64,000 bases of DNA from Thelephora terrestris (Eukaryota; Basidiomycota; Agaricomycetes; Thelephorales; Thelephoraceae), in assembly GCA_015956445.1 (NCBI GenBank), contig WIUZ02000018.1:310001-374000 (forward strand), read 5' to 3'. Positions within the stretch are counted from its first letter, which is position 1, and each line of letters opens with the position of its first letter. Shown in pieces: positions 45,880 through 57,834 of this stretch. The notes beneath the pieces were generated by a model. That model was not told where the DNA came from. It ran no database searches and saw nothing but the letters and a program-made list of their open reading frames with translations. Made by a program: the position numbers and the translations under genes.

Positions 45880-46480
45880 TACCTGCTGTGGAATCTTGGG
45901 TTTTCACGGCCTATGCACTTACAACCACCAAGCGCTGCATTTGATGCCCCAAGAAAATCTCCCCTCGCGGTTGCATGAAGTGGTGAAGACGCTCTTGGAA
46001 GGAGGAACCCTAACGAACGACCAAATAAGCAGGGCTAGCCCAGAGGGCCGTGCGTGGGACGATGACCGCTTTGGCTAGGAACGGCCGCCGGATCTTGTGT
46101 GGAGAGACGAGCGTAAGGGGAAGTTGGAGCGTAGATGAAGCAACACACGAATCTCGTTGTGAGGGCATTTGAGGAATCGCGAGGGGGGTAGTAACGTGAG
46201 CAGCACACCAAATGTCGTGATGTTTGCACTCTCGAGAGGATGGTTTGAAACGCGCGGGTGCAGAGAAGAGGCCCGGCCAGATCGCTTTCAGCATCCAGAT
46301 GCACGAGGACCATCCGAGCGATGTTTTTTTTTGGTTTGTTCAACGCACTGTGACCCTGGTCGAAGCGCAGGCGAGAAGGCAAGGACGGCTCGAAGGAGCC
46401 AGATAAGCAGTGTATATGCTGTGCTATGGGAGAGCTGCGGACGAAGCGGGAAGCCATGCATGGTGGCGAGTCGCGTGTGC
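45880..46480 (-). pseudogene. Decayed partial copy of the NCS1 permease
   Basis: The sequence matches internal and 5' parts of the permease gene. On the minus strand MLKAIWPGLF matches the permease exon containing KAIWPGL. LQLPLTLVSPHKIRRPFLAK matches IQLPFMLVSPHKIRWLFLVK, and the 3' part retains GCGCTGCATTTGATGCCC-like DNA. Near 46450 the start-proximal segment (CATGCATGGTGGCGAGTCGCG) matches 44452-44475. Intervening exons are missing and frames are broken, so this is a truncated, internally deleted duplicate. Confidence 0.7.
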
Positions 46481-46906
46481 TGGATTATATATAAAGTATT
46501 TAAGCTTTCTGTCCCCGTATATATCATAAAGGGGGTAAGTATAAAGTTAACCAAGGAACGGCAAATCGGCGCGGGTTCGGAACTCGGAGGCGAGTTGATT
46601 TCAAATTTCCGTGATTGGGATTAGCGTACCTTTATGTATATGAGCTTCTAGCAACCCACGCCTCCGCCTCGAAACGGTCATTAGTAAACCGTTGCCGCGG
46701 CCGCAACTTCCCTCTCGCGGTCACACTTAAAGTCGATGGTTCGCCTTGAGGACAACAACACCGCGCCAGACAACCTTCACCCGTCCCTCAACGACTTTGA
46801 CGCACTCAAAAACCTCCAAGGACGCGAACAACCCCCCACCCCGGTTTCAATCGTCAGCCTCTCTCTTCCACAGTGCCTCGTTCCCTGACACAGACATCCG
46901 TTCTAG
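46481..46906. other. Intergenic region
   Basis: No firm gene. A plus-strand frame from an ATG at about 46738 (MVRLEDNNTAPDNLHPSLND) may be a first exon of the following hypothetical gene, but no convincing donor was found. Confidence 0.3.
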
Positions 46907-47323
46907 ATGACAGAGTATTTTACGGGGATCCCAGAGAGCTCCAACGGCGTGACCCTCCCGTTGACAAACATCAAATTACACTCCCCTTCTGCGATCCTGG
47001 GCACACCCCTGGACCCCTCTTCGAGATTCGAGTACCCCTTCCCCTCACCACAAATCGAATACCAGCCGAGAAACCCGCTGTCCCACACCCCACACTCCTC
47101 CAACTCCCTCCTGGTTGGTCCCCCCTCATCCGCTCGTCAGCGTCAATCGTACGTTCACCCCAAGCATCAACTTGGCGAGGTTCCGGTCCCTCCGACTTTG
47201 GACAAGCGGATGAGCATCGAGTTGCGGTTCCCGCGTCCCGCGGAGGGGGTGAGCGTCCTCGGGCAGACCCAACCGTCCGTTAAACGACGAAAGGAAGTTG
47301 ACGATCTGGCCAAGAAATCCTGA
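46907..47323 (+). CDS. Hypothetical proline/serine-rich protein
   Basis: Single-frame ORF of 138 codons from an ATG. The product is rich in Pro and Ser (SNGVTLPLTNIKLHSPSAIL, then FEYPFPSPQIEYQPRNPLSH) and has a basic end (SVKRRKEVDDLAKKS). No domain, signal peptide or membrane segment. Coding-like composition and an intact frame are the only evidence; an upstream exon is possible. Function is unknown. Confidence 0.4.
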   Translation: MTEYFTGIPESSNGVTLPLTNIKLHSPSAILGTPLDPSSRFEYPFPSPQIEYQPRNPLSHTPHSSNSLLVGPPSSARQRQSYVHPKHQLGEVPVPPTLDKRMSIELRFPRPAEGVSVLGQTQPSVKRRKEVDDLAKKS

Positions 47324-47514
47324 AAGGACGGCACCGTCCACAAAAGAGCACCTCGTAGGGGCTCTGTATATGGGGGTTGTGTCGCGTTTGTCGCGGGTGG
47401 ATACATGGACTCCCTCGACACACGCCACACACCGCCTATTTTCTAATCCTTGTTTTCTGCGATAGATCTTTCCCAATCCACCTTCTTATATGCCTCCTCA
47501 CAAAACCACGTTAT

Positions 47515-47763
47515 ATGCCTGGTTATACCTCCACTTCATACCCTCCCACTGCTGCATCGGTCGAGGACACACACGGACCTTGGCTCATTTATGATTTTCT
47601 CCCCCTCGTGGTCTCATTCGTTATCGCACTGTTGTATGTACAAACGAAACTGATGCCCCCATTCTTCCCGCCATTCATCAAAATACGTAACCTTAGAACC
47701 CTTTCCCCCAATGTACACTCGTGCCAGTCCTCGTTTTCCGTTCATCAACTCTACCGCACGTGA
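47515..47763 (+). CDS. Hypothetical small single-pass membrane protein
   Basis: An ATG at 47515 opens a frame giving MPGYTSTSYPPTAASVEDTH, followed by one strong hydrophobic segment (FLPLVVSFVIALLYVQTKL). The downstream part may be intron or 3' end rather than coding. The protein would be a small membrane-anchored peptide of unknown role. Support is limited to the single membrane helix and the open frame. Confidence 0.3.
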   Translation: MPGYTSTSYPPTAASVEDTHGPWLIYDFLPLVVSFVIALLYVQTKLMPPFFPPFIKIRNLRTLSPNVHSCQSSFSVHQLYRT

Positions 47764-48237
47764 GGTGGAGCCAAGGGCAGGAACACGTTTGGTTTTGGTC
47801 GCGATTCACCGATTTGGTGCTCGGGCGCGTCATGAGAATGCATCATCGTGATCCGTTGCCCTCGTGCCTCTCCTAACTTGCCCCACAACATAAACAGCTG
47901 CGGCGAAGGGCGAAAGGCTTCTAATCCCATCTAGGGAAAGGACCGTGCGCTTTGCAACCCCAAATCTCTCGAGATCTGATCCTGAACGTCTCATAATCGC
48001 AGCTTCTGTGGATCAAATCGTTGTGGATGTCATTTATTCATTTTCGGCTGCCCTACACGTGGCAGTGGGGCCGGGTGTCGATCGGAAAGGCAATTACCGA
48101 AACGTTATGTGTGTATCCGAGCTGACGGCACCCATCGCAGATTGCAGGGGGCTTCGATCGGCTTCGATGGGGGGGAGGATATCGATTGCAGAATCTTTGT
48201 CTAGTGTGATTGCATTTACAGATATCGGGAAAATGCT
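47764..48237. other. Intergenic region
   Basis: No gene is supported here. The plus-strand frame at 47945-48508 overlaps the 3' end of the Dsc1-like gene on the other strand and is judged a shadow. Confidence 0.4.
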
Positions 48238-51200
48238 CATAGCGGTGGTAAAGGACGTCGACACTGAGGGCATATGTTCTAAGCAAGGCGAATTAGTCGT
48301 AGTTTCCACCATGCGAGGACATAGACTTCACCTTGATAGCCAGCCACTACTCGCCGTTCAAACCAAGGGTCAGTTTACGAAGACACGAACAGAGGATGAA
48401 GGGAAAACCGTACCGTTTCAAGACAAGAAGTGTGCTGGGGCGCAACACGTAAGTACGCCACACTCGAAAATCAAGCCGGCCGCAAAGAAAAAACTCACGA
48501 AAAGATGATGACACGGAGCCAAGCTATAACTCTTCCTGATTTTTGCCTCGACCACATTCCTATGTACGACGTTGAAGATCCCACCCGGGTGACTTTCAGC
48601 CGTACCGGCCCAGGATGCTTCCTTGGACGCTGGGCTCCCTTTCTCCCCCATAGATGGGTCGACAAGGATCGCGTCCATGCAAATCGCGCAGTCTCCCAAA
48701 GACCGGTCTGGAGACTCGGGGTCGGGAAGTCGCATAGGAGGGTGATAATCGTACACCTTGGCCGCCTTGAACTGGAAACCCACCGTCAGCGAATAGCGAC
48801 TGCGAGCTCAAGTCGAGAGACTCACTCGTGCAGGTAGAAAGAAAGCGGGTCCGTAGAAATCCTGTAACTGGATAAAAAAGACCTGGAAAGCTATCCATCC
48901 TCCGAAAGTCCAAACCCAAGCTACACCATAGTCAGTCACAAACCAACAAAAGCGCAGTGGCCGAACAACACTCACGACGAGGAGTGATCTCCATTATATT
49001 GTCACTGTAACCCAGGTAATCTGGGAGAGTCCGGATTAGCGTGAAAAACGTAGTCGCATTCATGGACATACACCAGACAAATAGAAGTCGACATATCGTC
49101 GTCCCAACGAGGTACTCAGTGGTCAAAGCCGAATTTCGCCCCCTCACGGCGGAGCGTGCGATCTGAGGGAGCCAGAACATAGAATACGTGACGGCAGCTG
49201 CGAAAAGGGGTAAGGAGAACAACATCACGAGTTGGTTGACCACGGTGAGGAAGAACGATAGAGTGAACCCTATTTTGATGGTTAGCCCGGAAATCCGCGA
49301 CGAGTGGTCGAGTGCGACTGGAGCGTACAGATTCTCAGATGTGGATCGTTCCACACGTGCTCGATCAGATACACAATAAATTCGGGCCTCGAAGGGCTAA
49401 TTATACCTATCGGTGGCCGAGCGTCAGGGGAGGGGGTCGCCAAGTTCTGCGGTGTGTCCCTACCACCCACGTCTCCCGTATCAGGCGTGGTAGCGGTAGC
49501 TGAGGGATTCGGTGCTCGGGCCGCTACAGCCGCTGTCTGGCTCAACGCAGCATCTTCAGGCAGTTGCACCCTGCATATCAGGACGGCGAATTGCTATCAA
49601 AGCATTTCAACGATGAGAACACGGAACTGTACACACATGAACTTACCATCTCATAGACGAGGAGAATCACGGCCAAAGCAGCGGGGGCGATCAAAGAAAT
49701 AGAAGCCCTAGGACCCACAACGGTCGCGAGACTGATGAGCTAAGTTCCAGGAGTCAAATGTAGGCGCAGTAGTAGTCACGGAATACCCACAATGACGAAT
49801 GTAAAGGCATCAATCAACGCCTGCGTGAAGAACGTCCACCTCGAGAGCCGCGATATGCCCGCAGGTGTCCTGCTCACGGTTATCTGGCGGCTGAGAAAGA
49901 ATAACATCGCAAGATAGATGACGGAAGACCACCCAGCATCTACAACCATCGCTTAGGGCGAAAGTCAACACCGGGAGAAAACAATGGCTCACAGCTGATA
50001 ACGTTACGACCATAGCCCCACGTACTGTGGCTTTGTCAGGGACGTCGTTAAGCCATCTCAGCGGAAGACGTACCTTATCCCGGTTGATTCGTCAATCTGG
50101 TATAGGATCCCACACGACTGACTGATCAAAACACCATTCAAGGCCATCTTCGGTGGACGAACAGTAGAAATCCCGGTAGGATCGAAAATCTCTTGTTCCA
50201 GCTCAAGGATCAGATTCTCGGGGACGAGAGTCGCGGTGAGCTGTCCGTAAAAAGTAAAAGGGCAATTGTGCGCCTGTGGTGTATCTGCAAAACAATCTCA
50301 GTCTGTGTGCAAACTGTAACCGGTAAGGCGCTACCTTTGGAAGCAGATAATTCTTCAAGCATCGCGCCCCAGTCGGCCATCGTCTTCAGCTTTGATAGGC
50401 GACGAGCCATCTCGTCTTGGAGAGCCAAAGCGGTGGCATTCTGCGCGCTGATAGGAACGACGCTCGGGAGATACCGGATGTCGATGGACGAGGACCTGGG
50501 GCTGGGTCAACCAAATCACCTCAGGCAGCAAGATCGCGTGACGCACCCTTCCTCTTGGGCAAACGCGTAGAATGAACCGTTTTTCGTGAAATGTACGCCA
50601 TCAAACTCCAAGAGTACGGTATCCGTGGCAGCGGGGTCGAACAACTCGAGCTTTCCCTAAAAGTAACCTTCGATATACGCCACGAATGCAGGATTAAGAA
50701 ACAAAGAACCTGGAAGATTGCTATATTTTCTGAGACGTTGGTCGCGGTCGTCATCACATCGTGCACCTTGATCCTGATTGAATCTGCCGCGCTCCAGTTC
50801 CAGCTCCCCAGCTGCTCAGGTATGGCACTGAGATTAGCGTTCTCCATGACGCGGTCAGCGATCGGTTTCCAGGTCACATTTGTATCGTAGGAAATAGACG
50901 AAAGGTTGTAGTACCGGACGTCACCGTGAAACAGTCCGGAGGTGTTCGAATAGTAGGAGCCGAGTGATGAATCGAGTTGGTATGGAACGGGTAGTATCTT
51001 CGAGACCAGTTGTTCTACGTGTAGATCGCGCTCAGGCTAAGCGATGCGATGATCAGGGACCTAGCGTATTGCAAGGCGCCAGGGATACACACCAGCGTAA
51101 AGTTTGTAGTCGTCCCATTCAACCACGCAGAAAAGTTCGATAACTGGTAACCCAAAGCACGGACGGTGTCTTCGTACTGAATGCGCACGACAACGTCTTC

Positions 51201-51356
51201 CTCACTGCGGTTAGTGAGCATAAAGAAGAGAAATGTGATGAAAAGGAAAGACGGCAGTGATCCTCTCTGACGCCTCTGCAATTCATCTGCGGTGGCTGCT
51301 GAGCCGGATTCAGGATCTGGCTCTCGGTCGCTCGCGTCGTTTCGGGGAGTATCCAT
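48238..51356 (-). CDS. Dsc1/Tul1-type RING E3 ubiquitin ligase of the Golgi/endosome Dsc complex
   Basis: Multi-exon minus-strand gene. The N-terminus has basic residues and a first membrane segment (LPSFLFITFLFFMLTNRSEE). A lumenal region with N-glycosylation-type sites follows (YQLSNFSAWLNGTTTNFTL, VTWKPIADRV, VLLEFDGVHFTKNGSFYAFA). Several transmembrane exons come next (LTVVNQLVMLFSLPLFAAAV, AALAVILLVYEM). The C-terminal RING domain is CAICMDAI, then SLAPCHHLF, then HTSCLET, then WLAIK, then NICPQCRRPLPPL-stop at 48238, giving the full Cys/His set. WLAIK is a 15-nt microexon at 48332-48346. Dsc1/Tul1 ubiquitinates membrane proteins for quality control and activates sterol regulatory factors in some fungi. 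It is probably intact. Confidence 0.85.
48332..48346 (-). other. 15-nt microexon inside the Dsc1 RING domain
   Basis: The minus strand reads CGAGTAG|TGGCTGGCTATCAAG|GTGAAG. The five codons (WLAIK) match the conserved RING segment between the fourth metal pair and the final CPQC. They are bounded by consensus acceptor and donor. Skipping it would keep the frame but delete part of the RING helix. Confidence 0.7.
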
Positions 51357-51619
51357 GGTTCGTATCGGTGCCTCGGGTCAAACCTTGATAAATCGCAAGG
51401 AAGATTACCAGTAGCCCGACATTCTCAAGCAGAAGACGAGTAGAGAGTTGTTAACCTCGGTCTCGAGACGAGGCGAGGCGAGAGTCACGGAAGAAGGACG
51501 TAACCCGCGCCAAAGCCGAGGAAATGATCCGGCCTATGATTTTCCAAATATGGCAAGTCCACCTGGTCATTGCGAGACGGAGATCAACATTGCTCTGTCT
51601 ACGGCATATATAGAAACAT

Positions 51620-53547
51620 TTATTGCCTCGTAATAACAAACCCGGCAGCTCCAAGGCCCTCAAGAATTAGATAACCCGACTCGAATGTTGCATCGACGAT
51701 GTACAACACATCCAACTCTGCACGATCTTTCCATTCCGGCAACTGGGAAAGCGGGGTCTTCCGCTCCTGACTGTCCAAATTAACCCCTACAACGAGTGTC
51801 TTCTTCCCGACGCTCCACGTTCCAAAATGTACGCGTTGCCAAACATAGGTCGCGAACGTCACGTCGTGGTCCGAAGTAAACCTCGCGAGGCTCGGAAGGA
51901 GCTGTTGACTGAGGGTTGTGGCCGCAGCTTCGATATCGTCAGAGGTTGGGTCGGTCCAAGGGACGATTCCTGGTGAATATCGTGAGACAGATGATATGGA
52001 GGTTATGAAGAAATGGAACAAACCTAGGGCTCCATGAGCGACGGCCAATAAACTCTGGACAACCCATTCGTTCCCAGTCGGAATTCTACTCCAATATGAG
52101 CTCCCACCGAACGCCTGGGGCACAGTCCAAATAGCCTTTGTCCTCTCCCAACCCAAGGCTCCCAATCGATCACCGAATTGGCCTATTCTCCGTGGTATGT
52201 CCTCGAATTCTCCAACGCAGTTATCGCACCCGCAATCTCCATAATCCGGTGTACATTCTGTATCCCACACCACCGAATATGTTGCGTTCAACCCAATCGT
52301 GTACACGTCTTGCATAACGATATCCGTCCCGGCTGCGTACGCTTCAAACTCGTAGTCTTGGCAGTTAAGCACCAACGACACAGGGTGGTACCCGTCTATG
52401 TCATATATCCTGTCGTAGGCGAGACTCGTTGCGTCCAACGGATCACCCCACCCGTCCGGTTCGTCCGCCGTGTACCAGAGGAGAAGGTTTCCCCGCGTTT
52501 TTATTCGAGACACTTCTTCCTCCACTGCAGAAAGGTTCTTGTACGACCTACAGGGGCCGAACATGAGCCGTCGCGCGAGAGACGACCGCGTTCAGACGTA
52601 CCACCGCATATCGTACATCAGATAGAGTCCCAACTCTTCCATTTGGTCAAGCACCAGATCAAGTGCGGTTAGGTTATCAAATGTGGGAATGGGATGAACC
52701 TCGTTGCCATGCGGTGAGTCCACCACATTTACAGATCACCGAAGCAATTCACCATATTGATTCTTTGGGAAGTGCTCTGGATCAGCAAAAACGGGCATAA
52801 AGAAGAGACCAGTCGCGAACTCACCCTCTCGCTTTCAGGTCGTTCAGTATAGAAAGGTTCTTAGCCAGATAATCGCCAAACGAAGTGTAGAACCCGAGGG
52901 GAAACACCGGAGTGTAGCCCGCAAGATTTCCACCATCGAATCGTTTCGTCCACAAACCTCCCGTGCGGGAGTCTAACTTTGTAACGGATCCGGAAGGCGG
53001 GTTCGGGAGGTATGACAAGGAAGCGTTGGTGGTATACTCTTGATTACCGTGGTAGGTGGCAGAACAGGTTACAGTGTATGGATCCTTTCGTGGCAAAAGC
53101 TGTGACAAGGAAATGGGTATTTCGAACTTGGTCGCGTTGACAGGGACCTCCCCTATTGCCAGAACGTTACTTCCGACGGAGATCTTCACGAAAAGGACCT
53201 CGATCGCGGGTACCAGAGCGATTGGCTTTGTGCCTCGGACTTGAGCGTGTGTTACGACGGCATCGACAATGAAACCAGCGCTAAAGGCTACGTCTTCTGC
53301 GATGTAGGGCTTGTAAATCGGCGTACAACGGAAGGCGAGAAGCGTGGAGGCGGTCACTGAAGGGACCGGGAATTGACCACCTGGGGGAACCACCGGAGAC
53401 CCTTTCTTGTAGTTCTTATTGCACCTGTGCAGAAGCGTGAACAAGACTGTCAGGCAGGCAATGTGAGGTGTTTGCCCACCATTTCTCTTGTCCTAACGAT
53501 GAACCGGCTAATCCAGCGACGGCTAGAAGGTACAGCAGCCGAACCAT
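51620..53547 (-). CDS. Secreted glycoside-hydrolase-like protein
   Basis: Four exons are visible on the minus strand. The start at 53547 gives a classic signal peptide (MVRLLYLLAVAGLAGSSLG), followed via a short intron by WCNKNYKKGSPVVPPGGQFP. The middle part is beta-rich (VTCSATYHGNQEYTTNASL), then GFYTSFGDYL. The exon at about 52700-52600 gives VHPIPTFDNLTALDLVLDQM and LYLMYDMRWY. The large last exon has a TIM-barrel-like hydrolase region with LLLWYTADEPDGWGDPL, then WTVPQAFGGSSYW and EWVVQSLLAVAHGALGLFHF, and a beta domain ending at 51620. The E/D in TADEPDG and the overall order fit a fungal glycoside-hydrolase superfamily of uncharacterised specificity. It is probably extracellular and acts on polysaccharide. 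Confidence 0.68.
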
Positions 53548-54326
53548 AGTTGAACAAAGAAAGGATGGGGATGGTCGTGAACGATCGCGAGTAACTGGGT
53601 TCCATCACGAAGACTGGTCAGCACGAAGGGAAGCCTAGAAAGTGGCAACTCCCTGTAGTACCTTCGATTACACCGCAATTCCTCCGAGCTCATTCCCACG
53701 TTCGCTACCTCCCATCAGATGCCAGATCCACTCGAGGAATCGTTTGAGGGTCGATATAATTCTTTCCCACACAAGGGAGCGGAATGCATCATCAGTCCGG
53801 TGCATGAACCTTCAAGTCTTTCTGTCATGAAGTACAGGACATGTCTGGAGGAAGCTATGGATAACAGCTTGCCGGCGTGCGGAAAAACAAGCGTGCGTCG
53901 ATATCCCCACTTCCCCTGACCCAGTTGAAGTCCCCGGGTTTACCTCTGCCGTCTGTATTGGTGGTCACATTTTTCGCAGTGCTACTGTCCCCGCGAATGA
54001 CCTCACAACTTTCCTTTATCGCAAGGCCAGAATTGGTTTTGGAGGGTTACGGGACTGAAATACCTCGAATGATATCCATCAGGATCTGAGTTCTTCCCGT
54101 CGTGTTCCGTCGAACGCCACTGGACGAAAGCGTACTGGCTCATCAAACAACAGAAAGCGGAGCGTAAATTTCGTTTGTGTAATGCCAAGCCAGCGCTCGC
54201 CGCGCACTACTCAGATCCTGGGTCAAACAGCCACGGAGTTCATCGACTACACAAGCTCGGAAACTTTCACGAGACAAAACGAAAAAAAAAGGCGCACCGG
54301 TCCGCCTCACGCGAAACAAGACACCT
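53548..54326. other. Intergenic region
   Basis: About 780 bases between the GH-like start and the stop of the kelch gene. No supportable gene or repeat was seen; it likely holds the GH-like gene promoter and the kelch gene 3' end. Confidence 0.4.
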
Positions 54327-57300
54327 TCACCGTCGATTACGACTCTGTCCAACACCGCTCAAGTTCCCACCCGCCGCAGCCGACCTCTTCATCTCCTCTT
54401 CGTCCAACCCCGCTTCCATGAGGATACGCTCAACTTCCTCCAATATCGGTTTATACTCCGCTATATGCGGTGGCAATGAAAACATCCAACGTCAGCCATC
54501 ACATAAGCCAGAGACCAAGGGACAGAAAGCGTACTATACCGCTCTTCTGCAAGAGCGAACCCGTCCCTTCGAAGAAGTTTCCCTCGATTGTCACTGGCTC
54601 CGAACGCTTTTTGAGTCCAATGATCACCTGTGCACCCCACAAGAAAATCAGACCAAAGGTCCCGGATCCGAAAAGCTGTACCGACTCACGAGACCTGGCG
54701 TAGAACACCGCTAGCGTCTCTCCCGGAAGCGGAGTGCTGATCACATCTTCTGGGGATCGAGAGGTGTCTTTCGATACACCCAAGAACTGTGTCGCCTTCA
54801 CACGGAGATCCTGCCCCAAGAATATCAATGAGCCCCTGGCCTATGCAACTGATGGATCACTCACGTCCTCTTCCAATTCTTCAACCTCAACCTCAACCTC
54901 ATCTTCCACAGGCACCTGCTGAGGAGAAAAAACCGTATCTTCGTCCCAGTCCTCTCTGTCCTCTCTGTCCTCTTTGTCATCTTCGTCCTCGTTGTCACCC
55001 CCGTCGTCTTCGTCGTCATCGTTGTCCCCGTCATCTTCATCGCTACTACTTTCCTCCTCCCCTTCCTCCGGGATAACGACATCGCTCCTCTTCAGACAAA
55101 TGTACCTGTCCATCTTGTCCAGCTGCAGCGCATAGAAATCGTCAAGAGTGTACTCTTTCGTCCCTCGCTCGAAAATTCCGCCGTATCTGCACGTAAAGCC
55201 GCATTCAACCCCGTTCCAAAATCAAAGGAGGCAGGATGTGTGTACCCACATGTACAACGTGTTCCGTAACACCGCAACCATGGCATTGTAACGAGGCATC
55301 GGCGTTGTCAGAACAGGATCTTCAGGGTCAACCTCCGACTTTGGGTGAGGTTCCTCGACTCTCAACGTTATCTGTGAAGCACCGTCTCCCTAGGGCTGGT
55401 AAATTTTTCTACAACAATAGCATCGGCATCAAATTCCTCACCTCATCATCGTCTCCGTCCTCGCCTCCGTCTCCTTCACAATCACTACCTTCCCTCTCCA
55501 CCTTCTGCACAACAATCGGCACATTCGTGGCCACCCTCTTTTTCCTCCACTTCTCCCGCTTCGGTCTCTTCAACAACATACTCACCCACCTCCCGTTCCC
55601 ACCAATCTGGTACCCAAACAGATCATTGTGAAACACGCTCTCCAGCGTTTCCTCATGTTTATCTTCATCCGTCACACCACCGAACATGATCCCCATGCTT
55701 TTCGCGGCCCACAAGGCCATCGTGCATCCCGATCGGAGCGACGGAGCGAACGCCGTCGACGGCCGTTTCCTACGTTCCCATTTAACCATCAGAGGAGAGT
55801 CGGCCTTGCGATCCGCTTCCGGGTTTAATGACATTCTGTGGAACGAGCCGGGATTGTGAAAGGCAGGCTCCGAGAAGAGAGAGCCGCTCACTTCAAGAAC
55901 CAGGTATCGTCCAACATCACACCGACGGGGCGTTTCCCTTTTATATACTCCTTACAGTAACCGCCTAGGTCCGCATATTACTCCAGGCACGTAGACGGAT
56001 AGAAGCAGGTTCACATACCGTGGAGGATAATCCCTTCGGGAGTTGGTAGAAACGAAAACCCGCTCCTCGGGCTGACGGGGTCACCGCCGAATAAAGGACA
56101 TTTAACAAAGGAGAGAAAAACGCGAACACCCACGAAGGTTTCCGTTCGTTGTCTTTCATAACGATCTGCCTCCACTTGTACTCTTGCAAATCAAACACCC
56201 ATAAATCGTTGAGATAGTTTGCTGCCCGGAGGTTAGGCGAAAAAACGAGAGAACCACAAAATCTTCGGAACCCATACTTGTGTATCCAGGATCGTAGAAA
56301 CCACCGAACAGGACGATGTAGTGTTTCCAAATCGCCATCCTGCAATCTGGCCGTCAAAGAAAAGGGAGGGGGGGGGAAACACGTCCCCTCGACAGAGCGA
56401 ACAACACGTACCTATGTCCGGATCTAGCGGCAGGCCGAACCTTTGTGTCTATGCGATCCCAAGACTGAGTCGTTATGTCGAAACACCAGAAGTCACGGTA
56501 GTGATGAAAACTGTTCTGGTACAGGGAAGAAAACTCTCCGCCTGACGATGCGACGACAGGGGGGGGTAAGACGATTATTCAGCTTCTACGAAAGGGGAAT
56601 CGTACCGAACAAAAACAGTTTCCCACCCCCCGCAGGAGTAGCAACCACGGCATGAGCGGATCTGGGTCCGGGGCACGTAGGTGAGACGAACTTCCTCCAT
56701 TCATCCTGGGGCGCGCGTTCAACGTTCAACGTTCAACACATCGATCCGAACTCTCCGCTCACATCGCGCTCACCTTTTCGGGGGAGTAACGGAACACGTC
56801 GCTGAAAAAATGCTGTCCACCAGACCCGGTCGTGATCAGCCCACAAAACTCTGCAGCGTGAGAGAGCCATAGCGGAGTTCACCGACTCACCGCCTTGCCG
56901 TCATCGCTAAAGAACTCGCCTCCGATCGCCCAGATGTGATTCTAACGGTCACGAGGAGAGACTTCAAGTCAGGTTCTCAGCTAACCACGGCCGGAAACCC
57001 CACACCAGGCGTACCCCATCAGGCGACGCCGTAAACGTCGCGTTAGCCCTCCTGCTAGGCGGTCCCTCCACCAACTCCTCAGTAACCTCATGCGCCTCCT
57101 CCCATTCTCTTCTCATCTACTACCACACAACACATAAGCCAAGCCGAATACCCCAGAAGAAGAACAAAACCTCACTTTATCTAGAATCCCTTCCAGATCC
57201 TGATCATCGTCCTCCTCATCAACTCGGAGTCTCGACTTCCCCGCTTTCTTTTTCTCTTTCTTCTCAACCTTTTGGGCCGCTCGCGCCTTTTTCTCAGCTT

Positions 57301-57340
57301 TCACGCTCGCCTTCGCAGCCGGTTTTTTCTTTTTCGCCAT
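54327..57340 (-). CDS. Kelch-repeat protein of the Kel3/KLHDC4 family
   Basis: Multi-exon minus-strand gene starting at the ATG at 57340. The N-terminus is extremely Lys/Ala-rich (MAKKKKPAAKASVKAEKKAR, then VEKKEKKKAGKSRLRV) and acidic (EEDDDQDLEGILD), the family signature. Kelch blades include MAIWKHYIVLFGGFYDPGYT and NYLNDLWVFDLQEYKWRQI near 56150-56350. A long acidic linker (SSSDEDDGDNDDDEDDGGDN) lies at about 54950-55060. The C-terminal block has DLRVKATQFLGVSKDTSRSP, then KPILEEVERILMEAGLDEEM and ends GVGQSRNRR at 54327. The kelch propeller is a protein interaction scaffold; the exact role of Kel3 is not established. The basic N-terminus suggests nuclear or nucleolar location. Confidence 0.82.
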
Positions 57341-57347
57341 CACCGGT

Positions 57348-57387
57348 GGGCGCGCGCGCGTGTGTGTGTGGGCGGCGGCGGCGGCTG
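57348..57387. repeat. Short tandem repeats (CG)n(TG)n(GGC)n
   Basis: Just upstream of the kelch start codon lies a run of CG, then TG, then GGC repeats. It is a compound microsatellite in the 5' untranslated or promoter region and may be length-polymorphic. Confidence 0.8.
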
Positions 57388-57834
57388 GGGACGAGAGAGA
57401 GCCGCCCGATCGGCCACTGGGCAGGGTCTGATCTGATTAGATCTGATTAGGAAGTTGGGCGACGCTCAAAACAAAAATCTTCCAACTCGGTTCTCTCAGA
57501 ACCTCACACATTCCCACCGAATCGGGCACGCCCCAACAAATTCTTTGCTATTCTAAGCGGACGGCAAACATTAAGACGATGATTACTAAGGCAAGGATAT
57601 ACAAGGTGGGAGGTAATTATATAAGAGACACAAAAAAACAGATATTCTATGCGACAACGAACGAGAGAACCGTGGAAAGGCGTGCGCGGTCGTTCAAAAA
57701 AAATTCGAATCAAACATGGCACGACCACCAGCCGAACAAAGAATGAGAGCAATTTCGAACGACGGGGGGTGTGAGAAGGAGTATTAAAAAAAAGGGGTAA
57801 CCAGCGGACAGACGGGGTACATCCTCCACACGCC
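57388..57834. other. Intergenic region
   Basis: About 450 bases between the kelch promoter and the P450 stop. Contains a direct repeat CTGATTAGATCTGATTAG near 57432 and A-rich stretches; no gene is supported. Confidence 0.4.

Noticed and set aside
47945-48508. Plus-strand ORF of 187 codons
   Set aside because: It overlaps the RING exons of the Dsc1-like gene on the other strand and has no family; judged a shadow.
54175-54714. Plus-strand ORF of 179 codons opposite the kelch gene
   Set aside because: The minus strand here encodes the conserved Kel3 C-terminus, so the plus frame is a shadow.
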